NCBI GenBank assembly: GCA_964632485.1
Contig: CAZWDO010000001.1
Coordinates: 363,583-375,268 of the forward strand
DNA: 11,686 nt
Source of the DNA: CAZWDO01 sp964632485 [NCBI: uncultured bacterium]
GTDB taxonomy: Bacteria > JAGOEH01
Reading direction: 5' to 3'
Shown here piece after piece: positions 7,042 through 11,686 of this stretch; positions within the stretch are counted from its first letter, which is position 1; each line of letters opens with the position of its first letter. The translations under genes were made by a program, and so were the position numbers. The notes beneath the pieces are model-generated. The model was not told the origin of the DNA, made no database searches, and was given only the letters and a program-made list of their open reading frames with translations.

Positions 7042-8211
7042 ATGAACGAAAACAGTATCCTCATCGTCGATGATGAAATTATTAACCGGAAGGTGCTAAT
7101 TTATGCTCTGCAACGCTTCAATTATCATTTTTTTGAAGCGGAAAACGGATTGCAGGCAATCGAAATTATCAAAAACCATCTGGTCCATCTCATCATTCTG
7201 GATCTAATGATGCCTGAAATGGATGGATTTCAATTCATGGAATGGATCAAATTGCATACCGAATATCAAAATATTCCAATCATTGTCAATTCAGCCCTCT
7301 CAGATAATCAATATATTCAGAAATCCTTAACCTTTGGTAGTTATGACTATTTTACAAAGCCGATCAAATCGGATGTACTACATTTACAATTGCCGTTAAA
7401 AGTAAAAAATGCCTTGAACTTTTATCAATTGCTCAATGAAGTAATGGAAAATCGCAACAAACTCCTACTTCAAAATGAATATCTAAGTAAAGAACTCAAC
7501 CTGGCTTCCGAGTTGCAACGGACACTGATGCCACAACGGTTACCCGAATGCGCAAAAATTGAACTCGCGCATGTCTATCAGCCCTCCACCCAATTGGGCG
7601 GGGATTTCTATGATATCGAACTTGAGAAAAATCTATACCAACTCATAATTGCAGATGTATCCGGCCACGGAACTCCTGCCGCATTGCTCACTTCCGCTCT
7701 CAAATCCTATTTCAACACCTTTATCGAGGATTACCCGACACCCCCCGAATTCTTGCAACATATCAGCCAAAATCTCTACCACTTGATGAAAAACACTGAT
7801 TTTTATGTATCCGGACTGTTCGCGCAAATCGACCTTACTACGTTTACCATGACCTTCTCAAATGCGGGCCACCACACACCGATTATTTACCATTGGCGTA
7901 ATAACAGCTTCGAATCAATCCCCGCGCCCAGTTTTTTTCTCGGTATCGCTGAAGATACTATCTATGATTCCTATCAGGTCCAACTAGAATCAAATGATAT
8001 TTTAGTATTCTTCACAGATGGGATTATTGAAGCTCGAAATGCGCAACGCAAGGAATTTGGAATTGATCAATTAAAACACGTTATTGCTAAAAATGCCCAC
8101 GCCCATCCCAAAATAATCCTTACCTCAATTTTAAATCAGCTCTCCATATTTCTGAATCATCAAAATCAACCCAATGACGACATCACCATTATCTGCCTGA
8201 AACTAAATTAA
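7042..8211 (+). CDS. Response regulator with PP2C/RsbU-type serine phosphatase output
   Basis: Receiver at 1-125 with D10/D11, phospho-acceptor D54 in LDLMMPEMDG, S84 and K106 in FTKP, all intact. A coiled-coil-like helix at about 128-165 leads into the conserved ELQRTLMPQRLP, the usual entry to RsbU/SpoIIE catalytic domains. The PP2C domain spans about 172-388, with metal-binding aspartates D188 (GGDFY), D205 (ADVSGHG), D326 (TDGIIEARN) and D380 (NDDITI), plus SNAGHH at 273-278. Such proteins dephosphorylate phospho-Ser/Thr on STAS-domain antagonists when their receiver is phosphorylated. As last gene of the che operon and with no CheY present, it is the natural output of the local kinase; that assignment is inference. 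ATG7042 lies 1 nt after the previous stop, without a clear Shine-Dalgarno. An inverted repeat covers its last codons. Confidence 0.95.
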   Translation: MNENSILIVDDEIINRKVLIYALQRFNYHFFEAENGLQAIEIIKNHLVHLIILDLMMPEMDGFQFMEWIKLHTEYQNIPIIVNSALSDNQYIQKSLTFGSYDYFTKPIKSDVLHLQLPLKVKNALNFYQLLNEVMENRNKLLLQNEYLSKELNLASELQRTLMPQRLPECAKIELAHVYQPSTQLGGDFYDIELEKNLYQLIIADVSGHGTPAALLTSALKSYFNTFIEDYPTPPEFLQHISQNLYHLMKNTDFYVSGLFAQIDLTTFTMTFSNAGHHTPIIYHWRNNSFESIPAPSFFLGIAEDTIYDSYQVQLESNDILVFFTDGIIEARNAQRKEFGIDQLKHVIAKNAHAHPKIILTSILNQLSIFLNHQNQPNDDITIICLKLN

Positions 8212-8223
8212 AATTTCAGGCAG
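8193..8223. terminator. Perfect inverted repeat between convergent gene ends (terminator-like)
   Basis: CTGCCTGAAA (8193-8202) and TTTCAGGCAG (8214-8223) form a perfect 10-bp stem with an 11-nt A-rich loop. It covers the last codons of the PP2C gene (stop at 8209-8211) and the last codons of the small minus-strand ORF (stop at 8216-8218), the place for a shared bidirectional terminator. Neither strand has a T-run right after the stem, so it is not a textbook intrinsic terminator. It may act as an mRNA 3' stabilising hairpin. Confidence 0.55.
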
Positions 8224-8317
8224 TGACTAAAACACTATAAAACACCAAACCCCAAAACATCATACCAACAAACAGGTTGAACAGTGTTTGGTTATTGAGC
8301 TTTCGGCTGTGTCTCAT
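8216..8317 (-). CDS. Small single-span membrane peptide (33 aa, hypothetical)
   Basis: I do not recognise this peptide. It has 33 codons: a basic, polar start (MRHSRKLNNQ), then an uninterrupted hydrophobic segment at about 12-32 rich in Phe, Leu, Val, Gly and Trp. That is the form of a one-pass membrane protein with the N terminus inside. Support for being a real gene: AAAGGAG exactly 6 nt before the ATG (plus coordinates 8324-8330), a sigma-54-like promoter at 8355-8371 that would give a leader of roughly 25 nt, and a perfect inverted repeat at its 3' end, convergent with the phosphatase gene. Its length makes chance a real possibility, and no homologue can be checked here. Confidence 0.5.
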   Translation of the reverse strand: MRHSRKLNNQTLFNLFVGMMFWGLVFYSVLVTA

Positions 8318-8323
8318 ACTGAA

Positions 8324-8330
8324 CTCCTTT
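8324..8330 (-). promoter_or_regulatory. Strong Shine-Dalgarno for the minus-strand small ORF
   Basis: Minus-strand AAAGGAG (plus-strand CTCCTTT) is spaced 6 nt from ATG at 8317. It is as good as the sites before cheW and the NuoF-like gene, and is the main evidence that the 33-codon ORF is translated. Confidence 0.6.
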
Positions 8331-8340
8331 CGTTTACATT

Positions 8341-8520
8341 TTATGAATTTAATAATGCACTTTTTATGCCAATTTTTAACTTTATTGCGAATCCATGAAT
8401 TTTTAGTCGGTTTTTATCTTTAATTAAGAGGTAATAATTCGATAACCAGTAAAAATCGTTCAATTCTGCATGGGCTAAAATCAATATTGAATCCATAGCC
8501 GATGAATCATGATTTTTCAT
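8341..8520 (-). CDS. Hypothetical 59-aa ORF (doubtful)
   Basis: An open frame of 59 codons on the minus strand, ATG at 8520, stop at 8341-8343, ending 23 nt before the start of the 33-codon ORF. It begins MKNHDSSAMDSILIL and has a Lys/Ile-rich second half with residues such as FYWLSNYYLLIK. I recognise no family. There is no Shine-Dalgarno before ATG8520 or before the internal ATG at codon 9, a stop lies just upstream, and the DNA is AT-rich with stretches that look regulatory, including the sigma-54-like site inside its 3' end. An open frame of this length could arise by chance. It is listed because little else accounts for this stretch. Confidence 0.22.
   Translation of the reverse strand: MKNHDSSAMDSILILAHAELNDFYWLSNYYLLIKDKNRLKIHGFAIKLKIGIKSALLNS
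8355..8371 (-). promoter_or_regulatory. Sigma-54-like (-24/-12) promoter for the minus-strand small ORF
   Basis: On the minus strand TGGCAT-A-AAAA-GTGCAT matches the RpoN consensus TGGCAC-G-N4-TTGCA, with GG and GC in exact -24/-12 register. The -12 element lies about 37 nt upstream of ATG8317, so a transcript would have a short leader carrying the strong AAAGGAG. No rpoN gene or enhancer-binding protein is in view, so this is a sequence match only. Confidence 0.4.
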
Positions 8521-8741
8521 AATAAATTAGAAGAGTTCAACACCCCCATAAGCGCTTGGATTTAAGTATAACAGTAAAAATTTATTCGTTAAATATGTAA
8601 AAAATAGCCCAGTGAGTCGAAAAAATCTCAATTATTCCTTGACAAACCCACCATTTTTTTTTAAATATATGTCTGATTGCTATTTGCCCTGAGTGAGTCT
8701 TGAATAACACACTGAGTTTAGTTTAAAAAAGAGGAGGACCC
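8372..8741. other. AT-rich intergenic control region
   Basis: This stretch between the two operons holds the doubtful 59-codon minus-strand ORF, the promoter at 8639-8667, short palindromes TCAATATTGA (8481-8490) and AATCATGATT (8505-8514), and the repeated AGTGAGTC octamer. I see no tRNA, no CRISPR repeats, no transposon ends and no clear riboswitch. The final part has a purine-rich ribosome binding site, GAGGAGG at 8731-8737, before the cupin gene. Confidence 0.6.
8639..8667 (+). promoter_or_regulatory. Sigma-70-like promoter of the cupin-nuoEF operon
   Basis: A perfect -35 TTGACA (8639-8644) is followed after 17 nt by a weak, AT-rich -10 (TAAATA at 8662-8667, overlapping TATATG at 8666-8671). 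A 9-nt T-run lies in the spacer. The predicted transcript would have a leader of roughly 70 nt before ATG8742. An 8-mer, AGTGAGTC, occurs on both sides of it (8611-8618 and 8692-8699). Confidence 0.5.
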
Positions 8742-9011
8742 ATGAACCCCATCCGGGTCATGAAAATCGCAGAGATTGAAAAGCAAACGCGAGGGATCAG
8801 TAAATGGCCTATATGGGAAAAGGAAATATCTACTTTCGACTGGTATTATGACCAAGAGGAGCATTGTTTGATTTTATCCGGCCGCTGCACCGTAACAAGC
8901 GCCGAACAGCAAGTAGAAATTAAATCCGGAGATTATGTTATTTTTCCTAAAGGATTGCATTGCGCCTGGAAGATCATAGAACCAATACGTAAACACTATC
9001 AATTTTTATAA
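8742..9011 (+). CDS. Small cupin-fold protein (cupin_3/DUF861-like)
   Basis: An 89-residue single-domain cupin. The family pattern is visible: WPIWEKEISTFDWYYD at 22-37, the first metal-motif region with E39/E40/H41 before ILSGRCTV, then the second motif GDYVIFPKGLHCAW at 63-76, with H73, and a closing PIRKHYQF at 81-88. Related proteins have an acidic/His pocket, but I cannot tell a substrate or whether a metal is bound; the classical HxH pair is reduced here. No signal peptide or membrane segment. A strong GAGGAGG site precedes ATG8742. It is the first gene after the predicted promoter and is followed 13 nt later by the NuoE-like gene, so it is probably co-transcribed with a redox complex, possibly as an accessory or small-molecule-binding protein. 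Function unknown. Confidence 0.88.
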   Translation: MNPIRVMKIAEIEKQTRGISKWPIWEKEISTFDWYYDQEEHCLILSGRCTVTSAEQQVEIKSGDYVIFPKGLHCAWKIIEPIRKHYQFL

Positions 9012-9024
9012 AAGGATGGGATCG

Positions 9025-9513
9025 ATGGAACAAGGTCAGCGAGAAAATCCCGATCAGGGGAAATGGCGGGAAATGGAACGTTTTTTGAAACAATTACCGA
9101 CTCTGGAAGGGATGACGATTCCCATCCTGCAAAAAGTTCAAGAACTGTACGGATTTTTACCCAAAGAAATTTTACGGCGCGTTGCAAAAAAAACAGGTAC
9201 GCCCGGCTCTCAACTTTATGGAGTGGCAACTTTTTATGCCCAGTTCCGATTTACTCCGATCGGACGTAATATGATTAAAGTATGCCATGGAACGGCCTGT
9301 CATGTATCTGGCGCGGAAATGATTTCCGATGCGATTATGACTCACTTAAAAATCAAGGAAGATGAGACTACTGCTGATTTAAAATATACGTTTACAAAGG
9401 TGGCTTGCCTGGGATGTTGCTCACTGGCCCCGGTCATGATGATCAATAATGATACTTTTGGACGGTTGAATCCGGACAAAGTAAAAAAAATACTTGATGA
9501 ATATTCGGATTGA
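9025..9513 (+). CDS. nuoE: NuoE-type [2Fe-2S] subunit of a NAD(P)H-linked oxidoreductase
   Basis: Electron-transfer subunit that pairs with a NuoF flavoprotein, as in complex I, NAD-linked formate dehydrogenases and multimeric hydrogenases. Residue numbers count from ATG9025 (162 aa). A helical N-terminal domain (about 8-70) contains the conserved IPILQKVQELYGFLP and VATFYAQF. The thioredoxin-fold C-terminal half has the four cluster ligands: C87 and C92 in CHGTACH, then C128 and C132 in CLGCC; an extra cysteine, C131, sits beside the last ligand. I prefer ATG9025 over ATG9016, because AAAAGG at 9010-9015 directly abuts the first ATG but is 9 nt from the second. The next gene starts 13 nt downstream. 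The soluble, short operon context argues against a complete 14-subunit complex I here. Confidence 0.94.
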   Translation: MEQGQRENPDQGKWREMERFLKQLPTLEGMTIPILQKVQELYGFLPKEILRRVAKKTGTPGSQLYGVATFYAQFRFTPIGRNMIKVCHGTACHVSGAEMISDAIMTHLKIKEDETTADLKYTFTKVACLGCCSLAPVMMINNDTFGRLNPDKVKKILDEYSD

Positions 9514-9526
9514 AGGAGCAGACATT

Positions 9527-11302
9527 ATGGAAAAATATCGATTATTGGTCGGTTTGGGCAGTTGTGGAATTGCCGCAGGCGCGCAAACCATCTATGATAA
9601 TCTGAAAAACTATCTAAAACAAACCCCGCAACCCTTATTTACATTAGATACAACCGGTTGTTTGGGAATGTGCTATAAGGAACCGTTAGTGAATGTAATC
9701 GATCCTCAGGGCCATGAATTTGTATATGGTGAAGTGGATCAAAAAAAAGTAGATCAAATTTTAAAAGAGCATATTCAGAATCATTCGCCTATCAGAGAAT
9801 GGCTTGTCAAAGCAGATGAGCCGACATCCGAAGAATCCTATTATATCAACCAGGTGAAGATAGTTCTGGAAAACTCCGGGAGGATCAATCCGGAACGCAT
9901 TGAAGAGTATTTGGCGTATGAAGGGTATAGCGCGCTTCGCAAGGTATTAGAGGAAAACAACCCGAGAAAAATAATTGATACCATTAAGGAATCAGGGCTT
10001 CGAGGTCGGGGAGGCGGCGGATTTCCGACCGGATTGAAATGGGAATTTGCCTTTAATGCTACCGGCGCCAAAAAATATATTATTTGCAATGGAGATGAAG
10101 GTGATCCGGGCGCATTCATGGATCGGAGCGTAATGGAAAGCGATCCTCATCGTCTATTGGAGGGGATGACAATCGCCGCTTTGGCGATTGGCGCTAATGA
10201 AGGTTATATTTATGTTCGGGCGGAATATCCTCTGGCAATCAAAAATTTAAGGCGAGCAATCGCGCAGGCAGAAGATCATCGATTTGTCGGCAACCAGATA
10301 TTAGGCACGCCTTTTTGTTTCAACCTTCATATCAAAGAAGGAGCGGGCGCTTTTGTATGTGGTGAGGAAACTGCATTAATGGCTAGTATCGAAGGCAAAC
10401 GCGGAATGCCGCGTTTCCGGCCCCCATTCCCCGCTCAGGCCGGATTGTGGGGATATCCTACGAATATCAATAACGTCGAGACCTATGCCAATATTCCATG
10501 GATCATCCGCCAGGGGGCGGCAGCTTTTCGCAGCCACGGCACTGAAAAAAGCCCCGGCACAAAAGTATTCGCCCTGGCCGGAAAGATTAAGCGGGGAGGG
10601 TTGATTGAAGTATCAATGGGTATTCCGCTACGCGACATCATCTATAAAATTGGTGGGGGAATCAAGGACGGTAAAGCATTTAAAGCCGTACAACTGGGCG
10701 GCCCTTCCGGGGGTTGTATTCCGGCCGCGCTGGCCGATACGATCATCGACTACGATTCAGTCAATGCAACCGGCGCCATAATGGGTTCCGGAGGGATGAT
10801 TGTTATGGATGAGACGACCTGCATGATTGATATTGCCCGTTTTTTCCTGCGATTTACGCAAAACGAATCGTGCGGGAAATGCACTTTTTGCCGCGTCGGT
10901 ACCCGCAGGATGCTCGAAATTCTGGACCGTATTAGTTCCGGCGAAGGGAAGGAAGATGATATTCCTTTATTGGAAGAACTTGCCTATAGCATTAAAAAAG
11001 CATCGCTATGTGGATTGGGCCAGACAGCCCCGAATCCGGTTCTAACAACACTAAAATATTTTAAAGAAGAATACCTGCAGCATATCCGAGACAAAAAATG
11101 CCCGGCGGGAGTTTGCAAAGCCCTCATTGAGTACAAAATCGATGAGGCAGGATGTATCGGCTGCACTCTTTGCGCGCGGAATTGCCCGGTCAATGCCATT
11201 AGTGGTAAGCCTAAAGGCAAGCATGTGATTGATCCCTCGGTCTGCACACGATGCGGTATATGTAAACAAAAATGTCCCGTTAATGCGATATACGTGATTT
11301 AA
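9527..11302 (+). CDS. nuoF: NuoF/HydB-type NAD(P)H:FMN iron-sulfur oxidoreductase subunit
   Basis: Soluble flavoprotein that exchanges electrons between NAD(P)H and iron-sulfur clusters. Numbering from ATG9527 (591 aa). Residues 1-85 are a thioredoxin-like module with GSCGIAAGA and TGCLGMCYKEPL, carrying three evident cysteines (C13, C45, C49). The central FMN/NAD domain has GRGGGGFPTG at 160-169, CNGDEGDPGAFMDR at 187-200 and GAGAFVCGEETAL at 272-284. The N3-type [4Fe-4S] site is C449, C452, C455 in ESCGKCTFCRVGT, with C495 in SLCGLGQ. The C-terminus adds two [4Fe-4S] ferredoxin motifs: C543/C546/C549/C553 and C573/C576/C579/C583. This layout is that of HydB/HndC-like proteins, not of the shorter complex I NuoF. 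The start is fixed by AAGGAG at 9513-9518, 8 nt upstream; an in-frame ATG at 9494 inside the previous gene is less likely. Partner is the NuoE-like protein; the true electron acceptor is unknown. Confidence 0.95.
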   Translation: MEKYRLLVGLGSCGIAAGAQTIYDNLKNYLKQTPQPLFTLDTTGCLGMCYKEPLVNVIDPQGHEFVYGEVDQKKVDQILKEHIQNHSPIREWLVKADEPTSEESYYINQVKIVLENSGRINPERIEEYLAYEGYSALRKVLEENNPRKIIDTIKESGLRGRGGGGFPTGLKWEFAFNATGAKKYIICNGDEGDPGAFMDRSVMESDPHRLLEGMTIAALAIGANEGYIYVRAEYPLAIKNLRRAIAQAEDHRFVGNQILGTPFCFNLHIKEGAGAFVCGEETALMASIEGKRGMPRFRPPFPAQAGLWGYPTNINNVETYANIPWIIRQGAAAFRSHGTEKSPGTKVFALAGKIKRGGLIEVSMGIPLRDIIYKIGGGIKDGKAFKAVQLGGPSGGCIPAALADTIIDYDSVNATGAIMGSGGMIVMDETTCMIDIARFFLRFTQNESCGKCTFCRVGTRRMLEILDRISSGEGKEDDIPLLEELAYSIKKASLCGLGQTAPNPVLTTLKYFKEEYLQHIRDKKCPAGVCKALIEYKIDEAGCIGCTLCARNCPVNAISGKPKGKHVIDPSVCTRCGICKQKCPVNAIYVI

Positions 11303-11317
11303 ATAAAGGAGTCTGGA

Positions 11318-11686
11318 ATGCCTGAAACCAATATATTTATCAATAACCGGGAAGTACAAGCGCCGGCGGGTATCACTATTTTGGAAGCAGCGCGTTTGCA
11401 GGGGATTCATATTCCAACCCTCTGCCACGATTCGCGATTGTCCCCATTCGGTTCTTGTTTCGTATGTATTGTAGAAGTGGAAGGCGCGCGGGCATTTCAA
11501 CCGGCGTGCTCTACTAAAATTGCTCCAGGAATGAAAATCCAAACCCATTCCGAAGCGATCCAACGCACACGCCAAATGGCTTTATCCTTACTTCTTTCCA
11601 ACCATTATGCCGACTGTAAAGCGCCTTGCACTCTGGCGTGTCCGGCGGGAGTGGATATCCAGGGATATTTGGCCCATATTGCCAAT
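11318..11686 (+). CDS. NuoG-type [2Fe-2S] domain fused to a GltD/NfnB-like FAD oxidoreductase (3' end cut off)
   Basis: The first 123 codons are visible, and the frame is open to the right edge. Residues 1-78 are a NuoG/HydA-type ferredoxin domain with ligands C36, C47, C50 and C64 in the usual C-x10-C-x2-C-x13-C spacing. In [FeFe]-hydrogenase and NuoG subunits a His-Cys3 [4Fe-4S] motif would follow; instead NHYADCKAPCTLACPAG (95-111, C100/C104/C108) leads into VDIQGYLAHIA, the signature that begins GltD, NfnB and dihydropyrimidine dehydrogenase-type FAD proteins. So the product is probably a fused ferredoxin/FAD oxidoreductase that takes electrons from the NuoEF pair. A molybdopterin formate dehydrogenase-like domain further on cannot be excluded. 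AAGGAG at 11306-11311 is 6 nt before ATG11318, 15 nt after the NuoF-like stop, so it belongs to the same operon. Confidence 0.85.
   Translation, partial: MPETNIFINNREVQAPAGITILEAARLQGIHIPTLCHDSRLSPFGSCFVCIVEVEGARAFQPACSTKIAPGMKIQTHSEAIQRTRQMALSLLLSNHYADCKAPCTLACPAGVDIQGYLAHIAN

Noticed and set aside
8481-8514. Palindromes TCAATATTGA and AATCATGATT as operators
   Set aside because: Ten-base palindromes are common in AT-rich DNA; no second copies or promoter placement support them.
9016-9018. ATG9016 as the NuoE-like start
   Set aside because: The AAAAGG site directly abuts it; ATG9025 has proper spacing and the domain is unaffected.
9494-9526. Extra N-terminal 11 codons for the NuoF-like protein
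   Set aside because: They overlap the previous gene, and AAGGAG is correctly spaced for ATG9527 where the family similarity begins.
11051-11575. Minus-strand 174-codon frame across the NuoF-like end and the next gene
   Set aside because: It spans the junction of two well supported plus-strand genes with clear cysteine motifs, so it is a shadow.
11318-11686. [FeFe]-hydrogenase HydA/HndD catalytic subunit
   Set aside because: The context (NuoE, NuoF with ferredoxin tail) suggests it, but the His-Cys3 motif expected after the [2Fe-2S] domain is replaced by a GltD-type cysteine motif.
1-11686. CRISPR arrays, tRNA or rRNA genes, insertion sequence ends
   Set aside because: I looked for regular repeats, cloverleaf-like sequence and terminal inverted repeats with a transposase and saw none.

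Overview
The window holds two plus-strand gene blocks separated by about 530 bases of AT-rich intergenic DNA. Block one (53-8211) is a tightly packed chemosensory operon: a cheA-type histidine kinase, cheW, an unusual HPt-CheW fusion, cheR, cheD, cheB, then a GHKL ATPase behind a degenerate receiver-like domain, and a response regulator fused to a PP2C/RsbU phosphatase. Gene junctions overlap or have gaps of 15 nt or less, so it looks like one transcription unit. Block two (8742 to the right edge) is a redox operon: a small cupin, a NuoE-type [2Fe-2S] subunit, a NuoF-type flavoprotein with extra ferredoxin domains, and the 5' part of a gene that starts with a NuoG-type [2Fe-2S] domain and continues into a GltD/NfnB-type cysteine motif.

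The most interesting point is the kinase layout. The CheA reading frame has dimerisation, ATPase and CheW-like domains but no histidine phosphotransfer (P1) domain. An intact P1 with its phospho-accepting His sits two genes downstream, fused to a second CheW domain. This resembles the split kinase pair CheA3/CheA4 of Rhodobacter sphaeroides, but with a CheW-tailed P1 carrier inside an ordinary che operon. The CheA frame starts at the very edge of the window on a TTG without a ribosome binding site, so a lost or broken 5' end is the main competing explanation.

The second point is the output side. There is no stand-alone CheY, CheC, CheZ or chemoreceptor in the window. The only receivers are in CheB and in the PP2C phosphatase, and the gene before the phosphatase is an RsbW/SpoIIAB-like ATPase. 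This suggests a chemosensory array feeding a phosphatase/kinase partner-switching output rather than, or as well as, the flagellar motor. That is an inference from gene content.

The intergenic region (8212-8741) is not empty. A 33-codon minus-strand ORF for a single-span membrane peptide has a strong Shine-Dalgarno, a sigma-54-like promoter with exact GG/GC spacing, and a perfect 10-bp inverted repeat where it converges with the phosphatase gene. A weaker 59-codon minus-strand ORF overlaps that promoter. A sigma-70-like promoter for the redox operon lies at 8639-8667.

The organism cannot be named from this sequence. The coding DNA is moderately AT-rich, Shine-Dalgarno sites are AAGGAG-like, and soluble NuoE/NuoF plus ferredoxin-like modules point to a bacterium with anaerobic or fermentative electron transfer and a complex chemosensory repertoire.
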